Source: an uncultured bacterium (lineage in GTDB: Bacteria > Bacteroidota > Bacteroidia > Bacteroidales > Bacteroidaceae). Taken from it: a DNA stretch of 17,456 nt. The DNA is taken from NCBI GenBank assembly GCA_905215655.1, contig CAJMQT010000038.1, positions 1-17,456 on the forward strand, read 5' to 3'. This document shows positions 1-7,015 of this stretch, one piece after another (within the stretch, counting starts at the first letter, position 1; each line of letters opens with the position of its first letter). The notes under the pieces were generated by a model that was not told the origin of the DNA, made no database searches, and saw nothing but the letters and a program-made list of their open reading frames with translations. The translations under genes and the position numbers were made by a program.

Positions 1-965
1 TCAACAACAGTCTGCGCACACGCCTCTCGACACAGAAAGCTGCGCTGAACCTCGGCATGAACGTAATAGTTCTCGACGTCAACGCCGGCGCGTGGAAGCT
101 CGAGACGGAGCGCGGAGTCATTATGGACGGAGACAAGAGCGAGCACCTGCTCGAGGCTATCCCGGTGATGGGAAGCTACTGCGACATGATCGGCGTGCGC
201 TCCTTTGCCGGGCTCACCGACCGCGAGTTTGACTACGCCGAGACCGTTCTCAACCAGTTTATAAAGTACAGCGGCCGCCCCGTCTTCGCCATGGAGACAG
301 CCACGGTGCATCCTTTGCAGGCGTTCGCAGACCTCATAACTATAAGTGAAGAGGTAAGAGTGAAGAGTGAAGAATTCAATACCAAAAACGAAAATGAACC
401 TTCACAGCAAGAGAATTCTTCACTCTTCACTAATGAAAATGAACCTTCACAGCAAGAGAATTCTTCACTCTTCACTCTTCACTCTTCACTTAAAAAGCGT
501 CCCAAGGTAGTCCTCACATGGGCGCCCCACTGCCGCGCGCTGCCCCAGGCGGTGCCTAACTCGTTCGCACAGTGGATGAACGCCGCCGACGTTGACTTTG
601 TCATAACTCACCCCGAGGGCTATGAGCTTGACCCGAAGTTTGTGGGCAACGCACGCGTTGAATACGACCAGATGAAAGCTTTGCAAGGAGCCGACTTCGT
701 ATATGCCAAAAACTGGAGCTGTCCGGGCGTCACCAATCACGCCGACTACGGCAAGATACTCAGCAAAGACATGTCTTGGACCATCGACAAGGCGCACATG
801 GACGTAACCAATGACGGTAAGTTCATGCACTGTCTGCCCGTGCGCCGCGGACTGATCGTCACCGACGACGTGATCGAAGGTCCCAACTCGCTCGTCATTC
901 CGGAAGCCGCCAACCGCGAAATATCGGCAACCGTGGTGATAAAACGAATGCTCGAAACGCTTTAA
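1..965 (+). CDS. argF': N-succinylornithine carbamoyltransferase, 5'-truncated, with in-frame repeat insertion
   Basis: This cytoplasmic enzyme transfers carbamoyl phosphate to N-succinylornithine in the Bacteroidales variant of arginine synthesis. The reading frame is open from base 3 at the window edge (S-L-R-T-R-L-S-T-Q-K-A-A-L), so the gene starts upstream; the ATG at 57 is internal. Visible family motifs are METATVHPLQ (about 294-323), THPEGYELDPKFVGNARVEYDQ (about 607-672), FMHCLPVRRG (about 825-854) and the C-terminal IPEAANREISATVV. The usual W-A-P-H-P-R-P-L-P-Q segment reads W-A-P-H-C-R-A-L-P-Q here. Between A-D-L-I-T-I and R-P-K-V-V-L, where the family has a short linker, lies a low-complexity stretch of about 50 residues encoded by a palindromic repeat (345-490). 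The frame is intact across it, so the protein is probably made with an extra loop. Assignment to the succinyl- rather than acetylornithine enzyme rests on resemblance to the Bacteroides protein. Confidence 0.9.
   Translation, partial: NNSLRTRLSTQKAALNLGMNVIVLDVNAGAWKLETERGVIMDGDKSEHLLEAIPVMGSYCDMIGVRSFAGLTDREFDYAETVLNQFIKYSGRPVFAMETATVHPLQAFADLITISEEVRVKSEEFNTKNENEPSQQENSSLFTNENEPSQQENSSLFTLHSSLKKRPKVVLTWAPHCRALPQAVPNSFAQWMNAADVDFVITHPEGYELDPKFVGNARVEYDQMKALQGADFVYAKNWSCPGVTNHADYGKILSKDMSWTIDKAHMDVTNDGKFMHCLPVRRGLIVTDDVIEGPNSLVIPEAANREISATVVIKRMLETL
345..490. repeat. In-frame heptamer-built palindromic element inside argF'
   Basis: The left arm at 345-377 is four heptamers of AGTGAAG type (the second is AGGTAAG) ending in AATTC. 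The right arm at 458-490 is GAATT followed by four CTTCACT heptamers. The arms are reverse complements over 33 bp with two mismatches. The interior carries a tandem duplication of 45 bp (387-431 and 432-476, differing at one base), which encodes N-E-N-E-P-S-Q-Q-E-N-S-S-L-F-T twice. The insertion keeps the argF' frame and has no stop. The heptamers followed by AATTCAA recur at 6987-7007 and 17315-17363, so this is a dispersed family. Confidence 0.9.
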
Positions 966-977
966 AAGAAAGCATTT

Positions 978-1076
978 AAATGAAGAATTAAGAACGAAGA
1001 ATGAAGAATTAAAGTTACTCTTTCAAGCGTCAGAGCAAACTTTAATTCTTCATTCTTCGTTCTTAATTCTTCATTT
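978..1076. repeat. Long perfect inverted repeat (about 39 bp arms) after argF'
   Basis: Arms at 978-1016 and 1038-1076 are perfect reverse complements, separated by a 21 bp loop. The arms consist of heptamers such as AATTAAG, AACGAAG and AATGAAG. The element starts 12 bp after the argF' stop codon. Transcribed, it would form a very long hairpin and could end or insulate the argF' transcript, but no clean T-tract follows directly. It is best described as a MITE-like palindromic repeat without a gene of its own. Confidence 0.9.
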
Positions 1077-1082
1077 CCTTAG

Positions 1083-1122
1083 TTCTTCATTCTTCATTCT
1101 TCATTTTTTATCACTATCTTTG
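1083..1122 (+). promoter_or_regulatory. Probable Bacteroidales promoter with heptamer tract in the -33 region
   Basis: TATCTTTG at 1115-1122 matches the Bacteroidetes -7 box TAnnTTTG. The -33 region about 20 bp upstream falls in three tandem TTCTTCA heptamers at 1083-1103, so no separate -33 box can be picked. The start codon at 1140 is only 17 bp downstream of the -7 box, implying a short leader. It would drive the phosphoethanolamine-transferase-like gene. Confidence 0.6.
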
Positions 1123-1139
1123 CAAAAAAATAACGTGTA

Positions 1140-2969
1140 ATGAAGCTCCTACGGCATCTTAAACGCATATTGACGGCAATATTCAAGCCTATAAAAGGCA
1201 ACTTCGCATACCTCTTCTTCATGTACATCCTGGGCTTGGTGTGCATCTATGCCACCGTGCCCGACAAGCGCGGATACCACGCATGGGCAGACGCTCCGTA
1301 TGACTTGTTCGTCGATGTGACGGTGCTCTGCTATCTGCTTTGGCTGTTGCCTAAGCGCGTCATGCCGTGGGTGAAACGATTGTTTTACGTCGTTGCCTAC
1401 CTCGTGGCACTCATCGACGTTTACTGTTTCGTGAAGTTTGACACCACGATAACGCCCACCATGCTCCTGCTCGTGGGCGAGACAAACAGCGACGAGGCAA
1501 CCGAATTCCTCTCGTCATACCTCTCCGCCGACCTTATTTTCAGCCGTTTAGGCTACGTCCTGCTCGTTCTTGCGCTGCATGCGTCATGGGCTTTGGTGTG
1601 GAAATACCGCAAGAAGTGCGGCGCTTGGCTGCAACGCAAGATGCCGAAGATAAGCCGTGTGACAACCGTCTGGCGCTATGCCGAGCCTTTCGTGTCGGTA
1701 GTCACGCTGGCGTTCTTCATCTTCTGCGCCGTGACATGCTACGACAATAAGGTGGCTTTCAAGCGTCTGATGTCCTACGACAACATCGGAGACGTGGAGC
1801 ATGAGCTTACACGGAAAGACAAGGCTGTGCTTAACCAGCCCCTTTACAGGCTCGTTTTCAGCGTCTACGCCAACGAACTGACCGCCAAACAGGTGAAGAA
1901 GTTAGTAAGAAACATCGACCGTGTGCAGGTGGACAGCTGCTCCTTCCGCAGCAAGGACATAGTCCTCATTATCGGAGAGAGCTACAACCGCCATCATGCA
2001 AGCCTTTACGGATACGACAAAAAGACCACTCCGAGACAGCAGAAACGCGCCCGTCGCGGCACATTGACGGCTTTCTCAGACGTTGTGTCGCCCTGGAATC
2101 TCACCAGTTTCGTGTTTAAAAACCTCTTTTCGCTTTACACCGTGGGCGACAAAGGCGAGTGGTGCGACTATCCTTTGTTCCCGGAGCTGTTCCGTAAAGC
2201 GGGCTATCACGTCACGTTCCTTACCAACCAGTTCCTCCCGCAGGCAAAAGAGGCGGTCTATGATTTCAGCGGCGGCTTCTTCCTTAACCACCCCGAGCTG
2301 AGCCGCGCCATGTTCGACACGCGCAACGAACAGCTCTATCGTTACGACGCCGGACTGCTCGCGGAGTATGACAGGTTGCAGACCGAGGACAAGGAGCACA
2401 ATCTCATAATCTTCCATCTTAAAGGTCAGCACGTCGACTACCGCACACGGTTCCCCAAAGAACGCTCCCGCTTTAATCCGGAGGACTACGACCGCCCCGA
2501 CTTGAAGAAGAAAGAGCTGCGCGTTCTTGCCGATTATGACAACGCGGTGCTTTACAACGACTCGATCGTCGACGCCATAATAAAGCGCTTTGAAAAGCGC
2601 GACGCCGTCGTGATATACGTCCCCGACCACGGAGAGGAGTGCTACGGAGGTGACGTTCACTTCTACGGGCGCATGCACTCGACGGAGATTACGGCGCGAC
2701 TGGCGCACGAAGAGTTTGACATACCTTTCTGGATATGGTGTTCGCGGACGTACAGAGCCGCTCATCCGGACGTGTTCCGCAACATAAGGAAAGCCCGCAA
2801 GCGCCCCTATATGACCGACGCGCTGCCGCATCTGCTGCTCTATCTCGGAGGCATAGACACCCCGTACTACCGTGAAAAGCTGAATGTGCTCAGTCCGGAG
2901 TATGACAAAGAGCGCCCGAGAATACTCAAAAATCAGACCGATTATAATAAATTAGGAGTACAGAAGTAA
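1140..2969 (+). CDS. Phosphoethanolamine transferase-like sulfatase-fold membrane enzyme (EptA/CptA type)
   Basis: This 609-residue protein is probably an inner-membrane enzyme that transfers phosphoethanolamine to lipid A, core sugar or another surface glycan. The N-terminal 200 or so residues contain about five hydrophobic segments. They are followed by an alkaline-phosphatase/sulfatase-fold domain. Visible sites are I-G-E-S-Y-N-R-H-H-A-S-L-Y-G-Y (Glu280, candidate metal ligand), P-W-N-L-T-S (Thr322, candidate nucleophile by position), V-P-D-H-G-E (496-499) and H-F-Y-G-R-M-H (507-513). These match the EptA/CptA layout. It has its own probable promoter and is followed after 52 bp by an acyltransferase gene. 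The last codons (G-V-Q-K-stop) lie inside a repeat (2955-3008), so the C-terminus may have been reshaped by it. The lipid A target is not shown by sequence; a different phosphoglycerol or phosphoethanolamine acceptor is possible. Confidence 0.85.
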   Translation: MKLLRHLKRILTAIFKPIKGNFAYLFFMYILGLVCIYATVPDKRGYHAWADAPYDLFVDVTVLCYLLWLLPKRVMPWVKRLFYVVAYLVALIDVYCFVKFDTTITPTMLLLVGETNSDEATEFLSSYLSADLIFSRLGYVLLVLALHASWALVWKYRKKCGAWLQRKMPKISRVTTVWRYAEPFVSVVTLAFFIFCAVTCYDNKVAFKRLMSYDNIGDVEHELTRKDKAVLNQPLYRLVFSVYANELTAKQVKKLVRNIDRVQVDSCSFRSKDIVLIIGESYNRHHASLYGYDKKTTPRQQKRARRGTLTAFSDVVSPWNLTSFVFKNLFSLYTVGDKGEWCDYPLFPELFRKAGYHVTFLTNQFLPQAKEAVYDFSGGFFLNHPELSRAMFDTRNEQLYRYDAGLLAEYDRLQTEDKEHNLIIFHLKGQHVDYRTRFPKERSRFNPEDYDRPDLKKKELRVLADYDNAVLYNDSIVDAIIKRFEKRDAVVIYVPDHGEECYGGDVHFYGRMHSTEITARLAHEEFDIPFWIWCSRTYRAAHPDVFRNIRKARKRPYMTDALPHLLLYLGGIDTPYYREKLNVLSPEYDKERPRILKNQTDYNKLGVQK

Positions 2970-3008
2970 AGGCTTTACTCCCTGACTTCCTTACTTCCGG
3001 ACTCCGTT
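2955..3008. repeat. Octamer-period, partly palindromic repeat overlapping a stop codon
   Basis: Four octamers follow each other: ACTCCCTG (2977), ACTTCCTT (2985), ACTTCCGG (2993) and ACTCCGTT (3001). The sequence upstream at 2955-2971 (GGAGTACAGAAGTAAAG) is a near reverse complement of the last part, so the unit is a degenerate inverted repeat. It includes the stop codon of the upstream gene at 2967-2969 and ends 13 bp before the next ATG. Confidence 0.65.
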
Positions 3009-3021
3009 AAACATTTTTCCA

Positions 3022-4074
3022 ATGTCCAAAGAACTGCTTACACTTGCCGAGTCGAAGGCCCTCAGAGGCATAGCCATACTCGGAATAATCCTTCACAACT
3101 ACTGTCATTTCCTCGGATTTGCCGTCAAGGAGAACGAATATACGTTCAATCCGGACAAGCCGAGAATGCTGCTTGACCGACTGCTGACGCTCAACCACGA
3201 CCTGTTCGTTCACGTCCTGTCGTTCTTCGGGCATTACGGCGTGCCCGTGTTCCTGTTCATCAGCGGTTTCGGACTCGTCCGGAAGTATGAACAGAGCACG
3301 CCCGCGAGGGTCAGGACGCTGCCCTTCATCGGTGTGCATTACGCCAAACTGCTGCGCCTCATGCTGCTCGGCTACATCGGTTTCGCCGTTGTCAGTTATC
3401 TGCATCCCCACGGATATCACGGCTATACGTTCGGACGTGTTGCGGCGCAGGTGCTCATGTATATCAACCTTCTGCCCGATCCCGACCATATCATCAAGCC
3501 CGGACCATACTGGTTCTTCGGACTTATGATGCAGCTTTACATCGTTTACCGCCTTCTTATCTACCGTCGCGGTTCAAGGAACGTGCTCATCCTCATCGCC
3601 CTGTGCTGGCTGGCGCAGGCTGTCTTCATGCCGCAGAACGATCCGGGAGGCGAAATCCTCAACCGCATACGTTACAACTTTATCGGCGGCATGCTGCCCT
3701 TCGGCGCCGGAGTGCTCTACGCCCGTTACGGCATAAGTCTCAGTAGGGCGTCTTACTCGGCGATAGCCGTCATCTCGGCTGTTGCCGTCTTCACCGGCAG
3801 TTTCTGGTTCCAGGCGTGGCTTTGGGTGCCTCTGTTCGTCGTTACGGGCGCCGTTGCCACGATAAAACTCTTCTCGGAGCGTGCCCTCATGCCCTGCGTG
3901 TGGTTCGGAGCGGTGTCTTCCGCCCTGTTCGTTGTCCATCCGATAACGCGCGAGATAATAATCCCGATGTCTTACCGCGGCGACGTTTATACCGGCATTA
4001 TTGTCTACCTGATTGCCTCGATAGCGCTGGCGTGGCTGTTCAAACTGCTGTTCAGATATCTGCCTAAGCCCTGA
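3022..4074 (+). CDS. Acyltransferase-3 family membrane protein (first of two)
   Basis: This 350-residue polytopic protein has about ten hydrophobic segments spread along its length. The start has the family look: K-A-L-R-G-I-A-I-L-G-I-I-L-H, with His25 at the end of the first membrane segment. It is followed by F-F-G-H-Y-G-V-P-V-F-L-F-I-S-G-F-G-L, the usual 'G-V-P-x-F-F-x-I-S-G' element of acyltransferase-3 proteins. Members transfer acyl groups, often acetyl from cytoplasmic acetyl-CoA, to surface glycans or lipids. The substrate here cannot be read from the sequence. The ATG at 3022 directly precedes the conserved N-terminus and no better start is seen. It lies 52 bp after the phosphoethanolamine-transferase-like gene, with a repeat in the gap, and may be co-transcribed with it. 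Confidence 0.85.
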   Translation: MSKELLTLAESKALRGIAILGIILHNYCHFLGFAVKENEYTFNPDKPRMLLDRLLTLNHDLFVHVLSFFGHYGVPVFLFISGFGLVRKYEQSTPARVRTLPFIGVHYAKLLRLMLLGYIGFAVVSYLHPHGYHGYTFGRVAAQVLMYINLLPDPDHIIKPGPYWFFGLMMQLYIVYRLLIYRRGSRNVLILIALCWLAQAVFMPQNDPGGEILNRIRYNFIGGMLPFGAGVLYARYGISLSRASYSAIAVISAVAVFTGSFWFQAWLWVPLFVVTGAVATIKLFSERALMPCVWFGAVSSALFVVHPITREIIIPMSYRGDVYTGIIVYLIASIALAWLFKLLFRYLPKP

Positions 4075-4171
4075 CGCCGATGCAGAGAGAGCGTCCGAAA
4101 ACGAGCGTTTCCGACCTTTCGGGTCATAAAAGAAATGCTGTCTGTAACTCATTGATAATCAGACGTGTTGC

Positions 4172-4260
4172 AAAAGGCGGTCTTTTAGCTCCTAAAAGGC
4201 GGTCTTTCAGGCGCTAAAAGGTAACCTTTTGGACGGTAAAAGACCGCCTTTTGGAAAACG
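4172..4260. repeat. 22 bp-period array of four AAAAG-N5-CTTTT palindromes, copy 1
   Basis: Fifteen-base units start at 4172, 4194, 4216 and 4238, each of the form AAAAG-N5-CTTTT (the second ends CTTTC). They are separated by exactly 7 bp, giving an exact 22 bp period. Units 1 and 2 carry GGCGGTC and unit 4 carries GACCGCC, so the whole array can also fold into a larger hairpin. The tail is GGAAAACG, identical to copy 2 at 11410-11498. The array fills most of the 248 bp gap between the two acyltransferase genes; the rest of that gap shows only a weak GACC/GGTC hairpin near 4119. Confidence 0.9.
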
Positions 4261-4322
4261 ATAGGCGGTCATGCTTGAATTTAACTGTTGACAACTGAAA
4301 AATAAACGGAGTGTTTCGAGAT

Positions 4323-5339
4323 ATGAAAAAGTTTCTTATCGAACTGTCAGACATCAGTCGTTATCGCGGCGAACTTATGGGGCTGGCGATGATTTTCGTC
4401 ATGTTCTTCCACGTATGGATGCCCAAGAGCAACCCCATGTACGGTCTTGTGCGCTGCGGAAACGTGGGTGTCGACATGTTCCTGTTTCTCAGCGGCGTCG
4501 GACTTTGGTACGCGTGGAGCAAGCGCCCGTCGCTGAAAAACTTCTATTGGCGCCGTTACATCCGCATATATCCTGCCTGGCTGATAATGGCGTGCTTGTT
4601 TTACATACCTAATTATATTAATGCTCCGGGCGGCGGATACAGCCCGAATATTGCCCATCTGATAGCCAACATATTGATAAACTGGAGCTTTTGGCGCATC
4701 GACGACCTCACGTTCTGGTTTATTCCGGCAATTATGATGATGTATACCTTCGCCCCCGCTTACATGAAACTCATAGAGCGCTGTCCCGCTTACCGCTGGA
4801 TGCCCGTCGTGGCGATGGTCCTTGCCGTCATGGTGAAATACTATCCGCCTGTCAGTCAGGCGGTGGGGCACGTCGAAATCTTTTTCAGTCGCATACCGAT
4901 TTTCCTTATCGGGATAAACGCCGGACGGTGGGTCAAGGAGCGGCGCATGCTCGAAGGACAGTCCGTATGGCTCATCGCTCTGCTCTTCCTGATGAGTCTT
5001 GCCATGTGCGTGGAGCTTGAACAGTCGTGGCGCGGACGCTTCCCGCTCTTCATTGAGCGCATGGTCTACATACCGCTGACCGTCTGCGGCATTCTGCTTC
5101 TCAACCTCCTGCTGCGTCATACGCCCGGGTGGGTAAGGAAAGCGCTCGCCTTTGTGGGCACGGTAAGCCTCGAACTTTACCTCGTCCACATTCAGTTTGT
5201 GCTGAAACACATCACGCCTTACAAGCTCGGTTACTGCCTCACGGCTCTCCTTATGATAGCCGTCTCGCTCGTGTTGGCATGGCTACTCCACCGCATTGTC
5301 GGACTTCTTATCCGTCGGCTGCCTGCCAATCTCGATTGA
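4323..5339 (+). CDS. Acyltransferase-3 family membrane protein (second of two)
   Basis: The ATG at 4323 gives 338 residues (M-K-K-F-L-I-E-L-S-D-I-S-R-Y-R-G-E-L-M-G). A GTG at 4311 would add four residues and is less likely. The segment G-L-A-M-I-F-V-M-F-F-H with His30 and then V-G-V-D-M-F-L-F-L-S-G-V-G-L-W-Y-A-W are acyltransferase-3 hallmarks, and roughly ten membrane segments follow. The next conserved stretch, F-Y-W-R-R-Y-I-R-I-Y-P-A-W-L, matches the family's 'F-x-x-R-R-x-x-R-I-x-P' motif. It probably O-acylates a surface sugar. It is clearly diverged from the upstream acyltransferase gene, so the two are not a recent duplication. It lies 86 bp upstream of the UbiA-family gene; that gap has no clear repeat. 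Confidence 0.85.
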   Translation: MKKFLIELSDISRYRGELMGLAMIFVMFFHVWMPKSNPMYGLVRCGNVGVDMFLFLSGVGLWYAWSKRPSLKNFYWRRYIRIYPAWLIMACLFYIPNYINAPGGGYSPNIAHLIANILINWSFWRIDDLTFWFIPAIMMMYTFAPAYMKLIERCPAYRWMPVVAMVLAVMVKYYPPVSQAVGHVEIFFSRIPIFLIGINAGRWVKERRMLEGQSVWLIALLFLMSLAMCVELEQSWRGRFPLFIERMVYIPLTVCGILLLNLLLRHTPGWVRKALAFVGTVSLELYLVHIQFVLKHITPYKLGYCLTALLMIAVSLVLAWLLHRIVGLLIRRLPANLD

Positions 5340-5425
5340 CGGCATGCTGTTCAGACTGTCATAAGTCACATATTTTCCGTTCGTATCATACATCCCGTAA
5401 AAAGAAAAAATAAATCCGGAAAACC

Positions 5426-6313
5426 ATGATGAAAGCTCTTTTCATACTGATCCGCCCCCATCAATGGATAAAAAACGTCTTTGTGCTCCTCCCGGCGTTC
5501 TTCGGCGGAACGCTGCTCGATGTTTCAGGCATAACAGCTGCCGTCGTTGCGTTCTTCGCTTTCAGTCTGACCGCCTCGTCGGTCTACTGCTTTAACGACA
5601 TCATCGACGTGGAAGACGACCGCCGTCACCCCGTGAAGTGCCACCGCCCGATAGCCTCCGGAGCGATAAGCGTGGGCATGGCACGTGTCCTTATGGTGCT
5701 TATGATACTTCTGGCGATAGCCCTTCTGCCGCTGCTCGGCAGCTTTGAGACAATGCGCGACGTGGCTCTTGTGCTGCTCGCCTATTACGTCTTGAACCTC
5801 TGTTACTGCGCCCGGCTGAAACAATACGCAATCCTCGACGTCTGCATAATAGCTTTCGGATTTGTCCTAAGAGTGCTTGCGGGAGGCTTCGCAACCGGCA
5901 CACGGGTCAGCCATTGGCTCGTTCTGATGACCTTCCTGCTCACCCTTTTCCTCTCGTTCGCCAAGCGGCGCGACGACGTTCTGCGCATGAATGAGACGGG
6001 AAAGGCGCCCCGGAAGAACACCATAAGATACAACCTGACCTTCATAAATCAGGCTATCACGATCACAACTTCGGTCACGATGGTCTCTTACATCATGTAT
6101 ACCGTCTCGCCGGAGATAGTCGGTCGCTTTCACACCGACAAGCTCTATCTCACCTCGGTGTTTGTCTTGCTCGGCTTGCTGCGTTACATCCAGCTCACCG
6201 TCGTTGACGAAAAGAGCGGCGACCCGACCAAAATCATGCTTCGCGACAGGTTCATCCAGTGCGTCGCGGCAGCTTGGCTGTTCACCTTCCTCTTCCTTAT
6301 TTATATAGCATAA
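5426..6313 (+). CDS. UbiA-family prenyltransferase, decaprenyl-phosphate phosphoribosyltransferase type
   Basis: This 295-residue polytopic protein belongs to the UbiA superfamily. It carries R-P-H-Q-W-I-K-N-V-F-V-L-L-P at the N-terminus, the signature I associate with enzymes that move phosphoribose from PRPP to polyprenyl phosphate. The first aspartate motif is N57-D-I-I-D-V-E-D-D65, followed by H-R-P-I-A-S-G. The second region, F-V-L-R-V-L-A-G-G ... F-L-S-F-A-K-R-R-D-D-V, also fits that subgroup better than quinone-type UbiA. The likely product is polyprenyl-phosphoryl-phosphoribose in the cytoplasmic membrane. The HAD phosphatase gene follows after 33 bp and could remove the 5-phosphate. 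Start codons at 5426 and 5429 are both possible. Family assignment is strong; the exact donor and acceptor are inferred. Confidence 0.85.
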   Translation: MMKALFILIRPHQWIKNVFVLLPAFFGGTLLDVSGITAAVVAFFAFSLTASSVYCFNDIIDVEDDRRHPVKCHRPIASGAISVGMARVLMVLMILLAIALLPLLGSFETMRDVALVLLAYYVLNLCYCARLKQYAILDVCIIAFGFVLRVLAGGFATGTRVSHWLVLMTFLLTLFLSFAKRRDDVLRMNETGKAPRKNTIRYNLTFINQAITITTSVTMVSYIMYTVSPEIVGRFHTDKLYLTSVFVLLGLLRYIQLTVVDEKSGDPTKIMLRDRFIQCVAAAWLFTFLFLIYIA

Positions 6314-6330
6314 AGGGTCGGGGAGGGGCT
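6314..6330. repeat. Solo fragment resembling the end of the GC-rich palindromic element
   Basis: Directly after the TAA stop at 6311-6313 is AGGGTCGGGGAGGGGCT. This resembles the right end of the element seen in purL (GGTCAGGAGGGGGCT). No matching left arm is visible nearby. It may be a remnant or a chance G-rich stretch. Confidence 0.4.
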
Positions 6331-6346
6331 ATTATATAATAAAATT

Positions 6347-6949
6347 ATGGAACATACGTTAGGAAAAATATACGCGTTCGACTTTGACGGGACGCTGACA
6401 AAGCGTGATACGCTTGTCGAATTCATACGTTTTGCAAAGGGAGACAAGGCTTTCGTGCTCTGCATGTTGCGCTTCCTGCCCATCCTTCTTGCAATGAAAG
6501 CGGGGCTTTATCCCAACTGGAAAGCAAAGCAAAAGGTCTTCTCATACTGCTTCAAGGGCATGACGGTGGATGCGTTCAACGCCCTTTGCCGTCGTTTCGC
6601 CGGGGAAAAAGCGCATCTGATGCGCCCGAAAGGCAAGCAGAAGATAAGGGAGGTGCTTGCCGAGGGCGGCAAGGTGATTGTCGTCAGCGCAAGTATCAAC
6701 AACTGGGTCGAGCCGTTTTTCAGCGAGTTCGGCGATGTCTTCGTGGTCGGAACGATGGTTGAAGAGCGCGAAGGGGTGCTTACCGGACGCTTCCTGACCA
6801 AGAACTGCTACGGTCGGGAGAAGGTTAACAGACTCTTACAGCTCTACCCCGAGCGTCGGCAATACCACCTCACGGCTTTCGGCGACAGCCGCGGCGACAT
6901 GGAACTCCTCGACTTTGCCGACGAAGGATATTACAAACCGTTCAGATAA
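6347..6949 (+). CDS. HAD-IB family phosphatase
   Basis: This 200-residue soluble protein has haloacid-dehalogenase motifs in order. Motif I is F-D-F-D-G-T-L-T (Asp12 nucleophile, Asp14 acid/base). Motif II is V-V-S-A-S-I-N-N-W with its serine. Motif IV is F-G-D-S-R-G-D-M-E-L-L, with the acidic magnesium-binding pair. A conserved lysine probably lies in the Y-G-R-E-K-V-N-R segment. The helical cap of about 80 residues sits between motifs I and II, as in the phosphoserine phosphatase-like IB class. Being next to the UbiA-family gene, it is a good candidate for dephosphorylating the polyprenyl-phosphoryl-phosphoribose product; that role is inference. A serine-phosphatase or acyl-phosphate role is a possible alternative. 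Thirty-three bases separate it from the upstream stop. Confidence 0.85.
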   Translation: MEHTLGKIYAFDFDGTLTKRDTLVEFIRFAKGDKAFVLCMLRFLPILLAMKAGLYPNWKAKQKVFSYCFKGMTVDAFNALCRRFAGEKAHLMRPKGKQKIREVLAEGGKVIVVSASINNWVEPFFSEFGDVFVVGTMVEEREGVLTGRFLTKNCYGREKVNRLLQLYPERRQYHLTAFGDSRGDMELLDFADEGYYKPFR

Positions 6950-6950
6950 A

Positions 6951-7007
6951 AATTAAGAGTGAAGAAACGAAGTTCGGCATCAAGCCAATTAAGAGTGAAG
7001 AATTCAA
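6951..7007. repeat. Heptamer repeats between the HAD gene and the membrane-protein gene
   Basis: AATTAAG-AGTGAAG occurs at 6951-6964 and again at 6987-7000, the second followed by AATTCAA (7001-7007). Twenty-two bases separate the copies. This is the same heptamer family as in argF' and after the second CHR gene. It begins one base after the HAD stop codon and ends 8 bp before the next start codon, so it occupies the place of the ribosome binding region. Confidence 0.75.
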
Positions 7008-7015
7008 TTAGCATA

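Noticed and set aside
2076..2831. Long open frame of 251 codons on the minus strand opposite the EptA-like gene
   Set aside because: It overlaps a gene with clear family motifs, has no recognisable domain, and long antisense frames are common opposite genes with this codon bias.
4119..4131. GACC-TTTCG-GGTC hairpin after the first acyltransferase
   Set aside because: The stem is short and is followed by ATAAAAG rather than a T-tract, so it is not supported as a terminator.
4347..5210. Minus-strand open frame of 287 codons opposite the second acyltransferase
   Set aside because: It is a shadow of the real gene; the translation is rich in His/Arg without membrane segments or motifs.
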